Shown here piece after piece: positions 54,648 to 64,000 of a DNA stretch of 64,000 bases. The DNA is from an uncultured Succinivibrio sp. (lineage in GTDB: Bacteria; Pseudomonadota; Gammaproteobacteria; Enterobacterales; Succinivibrionaceae): positions 135,406 to 199,405 of the forward strand of contig CAKQDA010000002.1 of NCBI GenBank assembly GCA_934218695.1, read 5' to 3'. The position numbers and the translations under genes are program-made. Numbering within the stretch: position 1 is the first letter of the stretch; every line of letters starts with the position of its first letter. Under the pieces are notes generated by a model, which was given only the letters and a program-made list of their open reading frames with translations, was not told the origin of the DNA and ran no database searches.

Positions 54648-54713
54648 TGCTTATCTCGATTGAGATATCTAACTGAAAGCCCCTACTTCTACAAGTAGGG
54701 GAGAATGTCACAA
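54648..54713 (+). mobile_element. Solitary IS200/IS605-type right end
   Basis: 66 bases from TGCTTATCTCGAT to ATGTCACAA match the right end of copy A (38738-38802, other strand) closely, including the same perfect stem CCCCTACTT/AAGTAGGGG at 54680-54701 and its 5' hairpin arm TATCTCGATTGAGATA. No tnpA or tnpB remnant is next to it. It follows the sugar-binding gene by 17 bases and may now act as its transcription end. Confidence 0.75.
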
Positions 54714-54854
54714 TCACATCGCAATTAAGATGTTCTTTCTCAAATCTTTGTAAAATAATTTACGTTTTTGCGAATTGTTTGGGTGGTAATTGCAAGTTTT
54801 GTGATGAAAATCTCTTTAATATAATAATCAAATCTCCCTTGTTATAGCGAATTA

Positions 54855-54870
54855 TGTGATCTTAATGACA
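54855..54870. promoter_or_regulatory. Probable CRP site before the fucose-isomerase-like gene
   Basis: TGTGATCTTAATGACA matches TGTGA-N6-TCACA at nine of ten positions. Its centre is about 80 bases before the predicted transcription start, suitable for class I activation. Confidence 0.5.
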
Positions 54871-54886
54871 TATTTAAACTAATTTT

Positions 54887-54902
54887 TCGTAAACGTTTAC
54901 GA
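54887..54902. promoter_or_regulatory. LacI/GalR-type operator
   Basis: TCGTAAACGTTTACGA is a perfect 16-base palindrome with the central ACGT flanked by AA/TT that LacI-family repressors recognise. It lies just before the -35 box of the fucose-isomerase-like gene. No LacI-family gene is in the window. Confidence 0.65.
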
Positions 54903-54907
54903 TTTCT

Positions 54908-54936
54908 TTGCAAATTAACTGATTCTGCATTATAAA
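54908..54936 (+). promoter_or_regulatory. Promoter of the fucose-isomerase-like gene
   Basis: TTGCAA at 54908-54913 and TATAAA at 54931-54936 are 17 bases apart, giving a start near 54943 and a leader of about 70 bases. Confidence 0.6.
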
Positions 54937-55016
54937 TATATACAGATAAAAACGGAGTGAATGAATTCAACTCCGTGAAGTAACAATAATCAGGTTTTAC
55001 CTTTAAGGAGAACAAC

Positions 55017-56531
55017 ATGCTACCTAATATTCCAACAGTTAATCTGGGCGTTATTGCTGTTTCAAGAGACTGTTTTATCAGATCACTATCAGAGCGCCGT
55101 CGTGCTGCAGTAGTAAAAGCCTGCGCAACAGCTGGGATCAATGTTAATGAAATCAAAGTAACAGTTGAAAATGAAAACGACGCAGTTAAAGCTGTAGAAG
55201 ATGCTAAGAATGCAGGTTGCAATGCTTTGGTTGTATTTTTGGGTAATTTTGGACCTGAAACTCCTGAAACATTAATCAAGAAATTCTTCGATGGCCCTTG
55301 CATGTTTGTTGCTGCAGCTGAAGAAACCGGTAAAGATCTGGTTGACGGTCGTGGTGATGCATACTGCGGTATGTTAAATTGTTCATATAATTTAGGTTTA
55401 CGCAAGCTTAAGGGCTTTATTCCTGAGTATCCTGTAGGTACAGCTGAAGACATTGCCTGCATGGTAAAAGACTTTGTTCCAGTTGCACGTACTTTAATCG
55501 GTCTGTCTTCATTAAAGATCATTACTTTCGGTCCACGTCCTCAGGACTTCTTTGCATGTAATGCTCCTATTAAGGGCTTATACGACATCGGTGTTGAGAT
55601 TGAGGAAAACTCTGAACTTGATTTGTTGGTAGCCTATCGTAAGCATGCAGGTGATCCTCGTATTAAGGATATTGCTGCAGATATGGCCAAAGAACTTGGA
55701 TCAGGCAATACCTATCCAGATATGTTAGAGCGTATGGCTCAATTTGAGCTGACTCTGACTGATTGGGCTGAACAGCATAAGGGGGCTCGTAAGTATGTTG
55801 TATTTGCAGATAAATGCTGGCCAGCTTTCCCTGAAGAGTTCGGTTTTGAACCTTGCTACGTAAACTCTCGTTTAGCTTCACGCGGTATGCCAGTAGCATG
55901 TGAAGTTGATATCTTTGGTGCTCTGTCAGAGTATATTGGTGCATGTGTAACCTATGATGCCGTTACCCTGCTTGATATCAACAACTCTGTTCCTGCAGAT
56001 TTATTTGCTGAGGATATCAAACCTAAGTTCCCTCAGTATAAGTTAACTGATACCTTTATGGGATTCCACTGCGGTAATACTCCATTATGCAAGCTAACCG
56101 ACACCACATCATGCAATATGAAGTTAGGAAAGATAAATTACCAGATCATTCAGCACCGCCTGTTAGAACCTGTTGGATCACAGCCTGACTTTACACGTGG
56201 TACCTTAGAAGGCGATTTAACTGCAGGTCCTATCACTTTCTTCAGATTACAGACAACACCTGATACCAAGCTTCAGGCTTATGTGGCAGAAGGTGAGGTC
56301 TTACCGGTTGGTACTCGTTCATTCGGTGGTATTGGTATTTTTGCAATCCCTGAGATGGGACGTTTCTATCGTCATGTTCTGATTGAGAAACGTTATCCAC
56401 ACCATGGTGCTGTAGCATTCAGTCATGTTGGTAAGGCTTTATTCAATATATTTACTATGCTGGGTATTGAGACTATTAACTACAACCAGCCAGCTGGTGT
56501 TCTGTATCCAACTGAGAATCCATTTGCTTAA
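55017..56531 (+). CDS. L-fucose/L-arabinose isomerase-like protein
   Basis: 504 residues in the cytoplasm. Fits the L-fucose isomerase-like superfamily of ketol isomerases: an N-terminal Rossmann-like domain (NLGVIAVSRDCFIRSLSERR, ALVVFLGNFGPETPE), then CWPAFPEEFGFEPCYVNSRLASRG with active-site Glu/Asp candidates and VACEVDIFGALSEYIG, the E-x-D piece, and FMGFHCGNTPLCKLTD with the His ligand. It is shorter than E. coli FucI (591). The sugar cannot be named; fucose, arabinose or another pentose/deoxyhexose are possible. Promoter has CRP and LacI-type sites, as for a sugar catabolic gene. AAGGAG precedes the ATG; terminator follows. Confidence 0.8.
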   Translation: MLPNIPTVNLGVIAVSRDCFIRSLSERRRAAVVKACATAGINVNEIKVTVENENDAVKAVEDAKNAGCNALVVFLGNFGPETPETLIKKFFDGPCMFVAAAEETGKDLVDGRGDAYCGMLNCSYNLGLRKLKGFIPEYPVGTAEDIACMVKDFVPVARTLIGLSSLKIITFGPRPQDFFACNAPIKGLYDIGVEIEENSELDLLVAYRKHAGDPRIKDIAADMAKELGSGNTYPDMLERMAQFELTLTDWAEQHKGARKYVVFADKCWPAFPEEFGFEPCYVNSRLASRGMPVACEVDIFGALSEYIGACVTYDAVTLLDINNSVPADLFAEDIKPKFPQYKLTDTFMGFHCGNTPLCKLTDTTSCNMKLGKINYQIIQHRLLEPVGSQPDFTRGTLEGDLTAGPITFFRLQTTPDTKLQAYVAEGEVLPVGTRSFGGIGIFAIPEMGRFYRHVLIEKRYPHHGAVAFSHVGKALFNIFTMLGIETINYNQPAGVLYPTENPFA

Positions 56532-56551
56532 TAATCTTTGTTAACATTATT

Positions 56552-56580
56552 GCCAGAGTGAAAGCTCTGGCTTTTTTTTT
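56552..56580 (+). terminator. Terminator of the fucose-isomerase-like gene
   Basis: GCCAGAG (56552-56558) and CTCTGGC (56565-56571) with a TGAAAG loop, followed by nine T. Confidence 0.95.
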
Positions 56581-56923
56581 ATCAGTATCAAAAATTTTCC
56601 TCATAAAATTCATATGACTTCTTACTAATGGCTAGATTTGAATGATAACACCATGGTGGCCATAGGTTATGTATAATAGATGCTTTATCATGCAGGTAAA
56701 GCTTTACAAATAACTAAAAACAGAAATTTGCAACTGCTTTAAATTTACTTTAAGAGCCACAGTCCTTAATGCATTTATTTTGTGATTTTACGTTCAAATA
56801 ATGTGCATGCACCAAAAATACGCTTTATTCTTGGGCAAATTGTTAATCTTTATTGCCTCGAAATTTTTGAAATCGTATCTTGTAACAAAGTCAATTATGG
56901 CTTGAGTTCAAGGAGAATTTCTT
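56581..56923. other. Leader region of amtB
   Basis: About 340 bases with no gene of note. A GCACC half-site near 56807 resembles half an NtrC box but I found no matching sigma-54 promoter, so nitrogen control is only assumed. AAGGAG precedes the amtB start. Confidence 0.4.
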
Positions 56924-58584
<1,661 letters not shown>

Positions 58585-58599
58585 GTAGCTCTCAAAAGT

Positions 58600-58638
58600 A
58601 ATCACCATGGTTGGAAACGATCATGGTGATTTTTTTTA
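58600..58638 (+). terminator. Terminator of amtB-glnK
   Basis: AATCACCATG (58600-58609) pairs with CATGGTGATT (58622-58631) and is followed by a run of seven T. Confidence 0.93.
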
Positions 58639-58693
58639 CACAGGATCTTAAAAGGAATTTTTGATAATAAAAAATTATGTCAGTCGCCTCTTT

Positions 58694-60094
58694 TTACTGT
58701 ATATAACTTTGAGCCAGAAACTTTGGAAAAATTTTGTTTTTGAACAGAAATCGAACTCTTAAAGAGTATATGAGGCACGCACATACGAGTGCAAAGATAA
58801 ATCCTATCCAAATTCCGTAGGCCTCAATTTTGGGGGTAAACATACCCCAGGCAAGAGTAAAACCTACTGGAATTCCTACAGCCCAGTAGGAGATCACTGT
58901 TCCTATAAATATTGTCTTTGAATCCTTAAAACCCTGCAGAACCCCTAAAAAGAAGCACTGTATTGAATCTGGCAGCATATAGATGCAATTTAAGATCATT
59001 AAATTTGAGGCCAGAGCCAGCACTAAAGGGTCATTTGTGTATAAGGATGCTATATCTTTTCTGAATATAAATACGCATGCAGCATAGAGAATAAATAATG
59101 ACAGATTTAGTGTTAGTGCTGTCTTAATTGATATATATGCTTTGGCCCAGTTTTTTGTTCCCATGCAGAAAGCCGATCTTATAGTAATAGTCATTCCTAA
59201 ACACATAGGGATCATGAAAATAAGACCAGATACATTCAGGGTAATAGAATGGGCTGCAACAACTGTAGGGCCGAACGGACTTAATATAACTGCAGCAACA
59301 GAGAAACAGGCAACTTCAATAGTTCTTGAAATACCAATTGGAAAAGAGAGTTTTGCAAACTGTTTTATCAGTTTGTAGTCATATCTCCTGTTTAAGTTTT
59401 CTTTTGGCTGAAACTGTCTGAAAAATTTTCCCTTTTTTATGTAGATATAAAGCAGAATTGCGCACAGTATGTTAATAAAACAGCTTGTTGCACCACAACC
59501 TACACCACCCATCTGAGGCATACCAAATTTGCCAAAGATGAAGATGTAATTTAAAGGAATGTCCAGAACCAGCATTATGATACCAAAGTACATTGTAGGT
59601 CTGGTATATCCCAGTCCTTCTGCGTATGATCGTAATACATTGTAAATTACTGTTGCAGGTAGCGACAGGGCAACAAAGTATAAATAGCCTGTAGCGACCT
59701 TAATCATTTCAGGATCTGATGGTACAAAAGCGAAGATTAGATGTGATAATGCCAGTAATATCGCCACCAGGATACCTGCTGCGGTACAGAATAAAAAAGC
59801 ATTGAAAAGACTTTTTTCTATCAGTGCAAAATTTTTACCTGGCAGAATATGGGAAACAGTAGGTGTTACAGCATAAGCCATTCCAGCCAGAAATAAGTAT
59901 GCAGGCCAGTAGAATGAACATCCTATGGCTACTCCTGATATTTCTGTAGTACCTGCAAGTCCTGCCATTACAGTATCTACTGTACCCATACCGGTTGCGC
60001 ACAGCTGTCCTAACAAAAATGGAATAAACAGTCTTAGCTGACTGCGTAATTCTTTTTTATAACCTGCTGACTGTAAAAATTTGACTATTGACAT
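58694..60094 (-). CDS. MATE-family (NorM-like) efflux transporter
   Basis: 466 residues with twelve membrane segments in two similar halves, as MATE exporters have. LRLFIPFLLGQLCATGMGTVDTVMAGLAGTTEISGVAIG at the N-terminus (first part up to TMAG) and the corresponding FAKLSFPIGISRTIEVACFSVAA after the middle are the repeated starts; FLGVLQGFKDSKT and SYWAVGIPVGFTLAWG in the last third are those of NorM/YdhE. Exports cationic drugs using Na+ or H+; substrates unknown. It follows metG, separated by a terminator. Confidence 0.9.
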   Translation of the reverse strand: MSIVKFLQSAGYKKELRSQLRLFIPFLLGQLCATGMGTVDTVMAGLAGTTEISGVAIGCSFYWPAYLFLAGMAYAVTPTVSHILPGKNFALIEKSLFNAFLFCTAAGILVAILLALSHLIFAFVPSDPEMIKVATGYLYFVALSLPATVIYNVLRSYAEGLGYTRPTMYFGIIMLVLDIPLNYIFIFGKFGMPQMGGVGCGATSCFINILCAILLYIYIKKGKFFRQFQPKENLNRRYDYKLIKQFAKLSFPIGISRTIEVACFSVAAVILSPFGPTVVAAHSITLNVSGLIFMIPMCLGMTITIRSAFCMGTKNWAKAYISIKTALTLNLSLFILYAACVFIFRKDIASLYTNDPLVLALASNLMILNCIYMLPDSIQCFFLGVLQGFKDSKTIFIGTVISYWAVGIPVGFTLAWGMFTPKIEAYGIWIGFIFALVCACLIYSLRVRFLFKNKIFPKFLAQSYIQ

Positions 60095-60102
60095 TTAACT
60101 AT

Positions 60103-60140
60103 CCAAAAATAAAGCCGGTCATAACAGTATGACCGGCTTT
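60103..60140 (-). terminator. Terminator of metG
   Basis: AAAGCCGGTCATA (60111-60123) pairs perfectly with TATGACCGGCTTT (60128-60140) around a four-base loop; ATTTTTGG follows on the minus strand. Confidence 0.9.
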
Positions 60141-60157
60141 CTTAACCTCATTAAAAG

Positions 60158-62203
60158 TTAATGAATTCGGTCTCCGTTTTGAGCCCCTGAATCAACACCA
60201 AGGAGGAAAACCTCACTTGCTCCAGGACCTGCAGCAGTTACCATTCCTTCAGACAGACCAAATTTCATCTGACGAGACTTCAGGTTTGCAACCAGCACTA
60301 CCTTTCTGCCTACCAAAGATTTAACATCAGGGTAAGCCTGCTTAATACCTGCAAATACCTGTCTTGTTTCAAAACCGATATCAACTTTTAGCTTTAGAAG
60401 TTTTCTGGCTTCCTGAACTTCTTGTGCTTCTGTAATTGTTCCAACACGAAGATCGATTTTTGCAAAATCATCAATGGTAATTTCAGGAGACAGAGGCTCT
60501 ATTCTGTTTTCAGAGTTATTGTTGTCTGCTTTTTTAACCTGTGCCTGAGCCTGTTTCAGATCTTCCTTTGATGTTTCAATCATTGCATCTATCTGAGTCT
60601 TCTCAATACGGTTAAACAGTGGCTTGAATTTATTGATTTCATGATCTGTCAATGGATTGTCAAGTGCAAAGAAATCAAGTTTTGTATTCAGGAACTCTTC
60701 AGCGTGAGATGCAACTTCAGGCAGAACAGGCTGTAAGTAGGTGATTAAAGCTCTAAACAGGTTGATACCGTCAGAGCATACTTTCTGCAGTTTGTCCTCC
60801 TGTCCTTCCTGTTTTGCAATAATCCATGGAGCCTCAGCATCAATGTAGCGGTTTGCCTCATCAGCAAGTGACATAATGGTTCTGATAGCCTCAGCGTAAT
60901 TGCGGCTCTCATAACCTCTGATTACATCTTCACGTATTGCTGCAGCTTTCTTTAGTATTTCTGCGTTATATGGAGCTGGTGACAGTCTGCCGTTGAATCT
61001 TTTTGCAATGAAACCTGCAGTTCTTGATGCAAGATTTACAACCTTACCTACTATGTCAGAGTTAACTTTAGCCATGAAGTCATCTAAAGAAAGATCAATA
61101 TCAACTGCAGATGAATTCATCTTTGACGCAAAGTAGTAACGTAAAGTTTCAGGTTTTAAGAATTTTAAGAAGGTCTTAGCCTTAATGAAGGTGCCTTTAG
61201 ACTTGGACATCTTGGCACCGTTTACTGTTACATATCCATGAACGAAAATGTGTGAAGGCAGACGCATCTGGGCAGCTTTTAATGTTGCAGGCCAGAAAAG
61301 GGAGTGAAAGTACAGAATGTCTTTTCCGATGAAGTGATCCATCTCAATTTCTGAACCTTCTTTTACAAATGATTCATAATCTTCGCCGGTCTTTTCACAA
61401 AGATTCTTTAATGATGCAAGATAACCCATAGGTGCATCCATCCATACATAGAAGTACTTGTCTTCAGTTTCCGGGATCTTAAAACCAAAGTATGGTGCAT
61501 CTCTTGAAATATCCCATGGCTTTAACCCCTGAGAGAACCACTCTTCGAGTTTGTTTGCCATTTCAGTCTGAATTACACCTGAATTTTTGATGTAGTCGTG
61601 CAGGAATTCCTTTGCTTTTGGAAGATCAAAGAAATAATGCAGAGATTCTTTTAATACCGGTTTTGCTCCTGATACTACAGAGTATGCATCCTTAAGCTCT
61701 GTAGGAGAATAGGTAGCACCGCATACTTCGCAGTTGTCTCCATACTGATCCTTAGCTCCACACTTTGGACAGGTTCCCTTTACGAATCTGTCAGGCAGGA
61801 ACATATTCTTTTCTGGATCATAAAGCTGAGAGATTGTTTCAGTCTTAATATAACCGTTCTCTACTGCTTTTTTATACATGTAAGAGGAGATCTCATGATT
61901 TTCTTTAGAATGAGTTCTGTAGTAGTTATCGTAGTTGACCAGAAAGCCTTTTAAATCTTCTGCATGATCTTTAGATGTGATTTCAATCATCTGCTCAGGT
62001 GTGATTCCCATTTGACCTGCTTTAATCATTACAGGTGTTCCGTGGCAGTCATCTCCACAGACATAGAATACTTTGTTACCTATAGCTCTGTTAAAGCGTA
62101 CAAATATATCTGACTGAATGTGCTCTAACATATGACCTAAATGGATAGGACCGTTTGCATAAGGTAGGGCGTTTGTAACTAACAGGGTTTTGTTTTTTGT
62201 CAT
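60158..62203 (-). CDS. metG: Methionyl-tRNA synthetase
   Basis: 681 residues, full E. coli-type length. Class I motifs: ALPYANGPIHLGHMLEHIQ (HIGH as HLGH) at the N-terminus and KMSKSKG near residue 333. The zinc knuckle CPKCGAKDQYGDNCEVCG lies near residue 145. The anticodon helical domain follows, and the last 100 residues are the dimerising tRNA-binding OB domain (IDDFAKIDLRVGTITEAQEV, VFAGIKQAYPD). No mrp gene is upstream as in E. coli. Confidence 0.97.
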   Translation of the reverse strand: MTKNKTLLVTNALPYANGPIHLGHMLEHIQSDIFVRFNRAIGNKVFYVCGDDCHGTPVMIKAGQMGITPEQMIEITSKDHAEDLKGFLVNYDNYYRTHSKENHEISSYMYKKAVENGYIKTETISQLYDPEKNMFLPDRFVKGTCPKCGAKDQYGDNCEVCGATYSPTELKDAYSVVSGAKPVLKESLHYFFDLPKAKEFLHDYIKNSGVIQTEMANKLEEWFSQGLKPWDISRDAPYFGFKIPETEDKYFYVWMDAPMGYLASLKNLCEKTGEDYESFVKEGSEIEMDHFIGKDILYFHSLFWPATLKAAQMRLPSHIFVHGYVTVNGAKMSKSKGTFIKAKTFLKFLKPETLRYYFASKMNSSAVDIDLSLDDFMAKVNSDIVGKVVNLASRTAGFIAKRFNGRLSPAPYNAEILKKAAAIREDVIRGYESRNYAEAIRTIMSLADEANRYIDAEAPWIIAKQEGQEDKLQKVCSDGINLFRALITYLQPVLPEVASHAEEFLNTKLDFFALDNPLTDHEINKFKPLFNRIEKTQIDAMIETSKEDLKQAQAQVKKADNNNSENRIEPLSPEITIDDFAKIDLRVGTITEAQEVQEARKLLKLKVDIGFETRQVFAGIKQAYPDVKSLVGRKVVLVANLKSRQMKFGLSEGMVTAAGPGASEVFLLGVDSGAQNGDRIH

Positions 62204-62517
62204 TTTACCCTCTGAATATATAACTATGAACTTGTTTATGTGCTGTTAATTGAGCATATCTCTGTATACTGCTCATGAATTATTAAGGCTATTGCGTAAT
62301 ACCTTAAGTCTATTTGCCAATAATTTATCTTCCATATTGGATTTAGCATTTAACTGCAATGACAATCATCAACTGGAGACAAAAAAATCAATGGGCAGTA
62401 TTTTACTATATTTACAAGCTTTATTGTGCAGTAATAGGCATTGTAAACATAAAAATTCTCTAAGCTGATGTTTGTTTTTAATATATATTGAGTGGTCTGA
62501 ATTTTTATTGCGTCAAA
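62204..62517. other. Intergenic region, no gene seen
   Basis: About 310 bases between two minus-strand genes; a 72-codon plus-strand frame at 62250-62468 has neither a ribosome site nor recognisable content. Must include the metG promoter. Confidence 0.4.
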
Positions 62518-63417
62518 TTAATTTTTTTTTCTGAGCGGTATCTTAAAATTAATCTGCGTTACAAGAACTGCTGTAAACATTAAGACTGCACCTGCAATCT
62601 CTCTTTGTGTCATAACCTCTTTCAGGAAGAAAACTCCAAAGACTGCACCCATTACAGACTCTAAAGACATGATAAGAGATGCTACCGAAGGGTTTATGCC
62701 TCTTTGTCCTACAACCTGCAACGTATAGGCAACACCATTTGACATGATGCCAACATACAGCAATGCTGGAAGAGCAAGATAAAGATTAGAAAGGGAAGGA
62801 AGTCCTGTTATCAGCATCATGACAAGTCCCATGAATGAAGCTGCAAAAAACTGACCGCACGATAACATGACTCCATCAACGTAGTTTACAAAGTAGGAAA
62901 TTACCATAATATGAAAAGCAAATCCTACAGCACAAAGAATTACTAGCGTATCCCCACGCTGTAAATTAAAACTTCCGTGCATACACAGCAAATACAGACC
63001 AAGACAGGATATGATAACTGATACTGCAATTTTTGCTGTAAGTCTGTGTCCGGCAAAGATTCCAATGATTGGTACAAATACCATATACAGTGACGTAATA
63101 AAACTGGCCTTGTTGACATCAGTATAAACGAGTCCGAACTGCTGAAGTGATTCAGACAGAATCAGGAAAAAACCACAGCATAAAGATCCTACAAAAAGCT
63201 TTTTTGGATTGTTTTTTCTGGTTGTTTTTCCAATCTTCTGGTTAATTTTATTGAAAGAAATAATAACGGGTATTAAAAAGAGACCGCCAATTAACGTTCT
63301 GAAGAATGTAAATGCAAAAGGTGATATATGGCTTATTCCGAGTTTTTGTCCTACAAAGCCAGAGCCCCAGATAGTTGCAGTGATAAAAAGAAACAGATAT
63401 TGCCTTAATTCAAACAT
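62518..63417 (-). CDS. EamA/DMT-family transporter
   Basis: 299 residues, ten membrane helices in two EamA repeats. FLFITATIWGSGFVGQKLGISHISPFAFTFFRTLIGG is the first repeat start (given in two parts of the same helix pair), and NGVAYTLQVVGQRGINPSVASLIMSLESVMGAVFGVFFLKEV near the end is the signature of the second. The family exports amino acids or other metabolites; the substrate is not visible. Only about 20 bases separate its ATG from the end of an IS200/IS605 copy, so its promoter may have been replaced. Confidence 0.87.
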   Translation of the reverse strand: MFELRQYLFLFITATIWGSGFVGQKLGISHISPFAFTFFRTLIGGLFLIPVIISFNKINQKIGKTTRKNNPKKLFVGSLCCGFFLILSESLQQFGLVYTDVNKASFITSLYMVFVPIIGIFAGHRLTAKIAVSVIISCLGLYLLCMHGSFNLQRGDTLVILCAVGFAFHIMVISYFVNYVDGVMLSCGQFFAASFMGLVMMLITGLPSLSNLYLALPALLYVGIMSNGVAYTLQVVGQRGINPSVASLIMSLESVMGAVFGVFFLKEVMTQREIAGAVLMFTAVLVTQINFKIPLRKKN

Positions 63418-63568
63418 TTTTTTCCAAAGAATAATTAAACCTAATTTAGCAAGAATTCCCCCGCCTCTATAGGCGGTGGGATGAATTGCTATAAAGTATT
63501 GACTGAAGATTATATAAAATTTTTCTAAAATATAACCAGTCGATTTGTTGTGTATAGCATATTGTTAT

Positions 63569-63889
63569 ATGGAAATTGATTGTCATGCTCATTCAATTTT
63601 TTTGCTGAATTATTATCTGATAATGGTAGTCAAATACAGAAGAAAAGTATTTGATGACGTCATATCAGAGCGTGCAAAGGAAATATTTTCAAAATTGCAC
63701 CTAATTACAATATCACTCTGCAGTAGTGGGAACATGATGACGATCATGTTCATGTGCAGTTCAGGGCTCATCCTAATACAGCAATCAGTAAATTCATAAA
63801 GCATATAAGAGTGCCAGCAGCAGATTACTAAAAAAAGAATTTCCTTCAATCAGAGAAAAATTATGGAAAGAGCTGTTCTGGAGTCAGAG
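63569..63889 (+). pseudogene. tnpA: IS200-type Y1 transposase TnpA, broken and truncated (copy B)
   Basis: Same frame changes and stops as in copy A (MEIDCHAHSIFLLNYYLIMV, frameshift before APNYNITLQ, TAG, then WEHDDDHVHVQFRAHPN, a second stop and KKNFLQSEKNYGKS). The C-terminal TTGGAP part is missing here because the element is deleted after position 63889. Confidence 0.8.
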
Positions 63890-63924
63890 TGGAAGCTGAA
63901 AATCTTTGCCTGCATTCTGTTTTA

Positions 63925-64000
63925 ATATGAACAGGAAGAAATCCTCAAAAAGCCAGAGAGTTTTCAAGGTATGGATTACTCGATGCACGATTTATATGTA
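63925..64000 (+). pseudogene. tnpB: TnpB (IS605 OrfB) internal fragment
   Basis: The last 76 bases read EQEEILKKPESFQGMDYSMH and DLYV, where GMDYS is the first RuvC motif of TnpB with its catalytic Asp. The N-terminal part of TnpB is missing between 63889 and this point. It continues beyond the window. Confidence 0.6.

Larger units (their letters stand above)
63438..64000 (+). mobile_element. IS200/IS605-family element, copy B, truncated (runs off the window)
   Basis: 63438-63889 is the near-identical reverse complement of 39486-39937 (452 bases), including the left-end hairpin CCGCC-TCTATA-GGCGG and the broken tnpA. After 63889 the two copies part: copy A continues into the tnpA C-terminus, copy B into other sequence and a tnpB fragment. 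The right end is outside the window. Confidence 0.82.

Noticed and set aside
55663..55944. 93-codon minus-strand frame inside the fucose-isomerase-like gene
   Set aside because: Antisense shadow of a well-conserved gene.
56581..56923. Sigma-54 promoter and NtrC sites before amtB
   Set aside because: I looked for GG-N10-GC and GCACC-N5-GGTGC and found only a half NtrC site; not enough to report.

Overview
The window is AT-rich chromosomal DNA of a motile, probably anaerobic gammaproteobacterium. The placement rests on a CRP close to the E. coli protein, FabA, a 6S RNA with E. coli-like core motifs, apt directly followed by dnaX, a MotY-type flagellar protein, DnaX frameshifting, and an amtB-PII operon. 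A ferredoxin-linked 2-oxoacid oxidoreductase operon and a perfect FNR-type box point to anaerobic life. A member of the Succinivibrionaceae would fit; this is inference from gene content, not from a search.

Layout. 1-8.8 kb is a graveyard of insertion sequences (broken IS66, frameshifted IS110, apparently intact IS1634) around a glycosyltransferase-like gene bracketed by a 77-78 bp inverted repeat. 8.9-16.4 kb is a surface-polysaccharide cluster: two more glycosyltransferase-like genes, rmlA-rmlC-rmlB for a dTDP-6-deoxy sugar, a Wzy-like polymerase, and an out-of-place TraI_2/MobH-type HD protein. 17-24 kb holds motY, a Sel1-repeat membrane protein, uvrC and a chemoreceptor. 24-29 kb holds two LPS-core-type glycosyltransferases, a DUF2057 protein, a porin and a HAD phosphatase. 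28.8-33.6 kb is apt-dnaX; dnaX has a ten-A slippery run and a very long tau extension. 33.7-39 kb has a PotD/PotF-like binding protein, a broken AAA-ATPase-like gene, an orphan ParA and a flagellin with a sigma-54-type promoter. 38.7-39.9 kb is a decayed IS200/IS605 element. 40-43.7 kb has a possible FlhD-FlhC-like fused regulator with a near-consensus CRP site, fabA, crp, 6S RNA and a small membrane protein. 43.8-48.3 kb is the four-gene oxidoreductase operon. 48.8-56.5 kb has a ROK regulator, a BrxR/CapW-like WYL regulator, a Bcr/CflA transporter with a DsbA-like protein and a 54-aa membrane protein, an orphan sugar-binding protein and a fucose-isomerase-like gene with CRP and LacI-type sites. 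56.9-63.4 kb has amtB-PII, a MATE transporter, metG and an EamA transporter. A second truncated IS200/IS605 copy runs to the window end.

The most noteworthy items are the dnaX recoding site with an unusually long predicted tau linker (about 1,376 aa in total), the FlhDC-like fusion candidate with its CRP site, two IS200/IS605 copies that share the same inactivating lesions, and a solitary IS200/IS605-type end at 54.65 kb. No rRNA, tRNA or CRISPR array was recognised.
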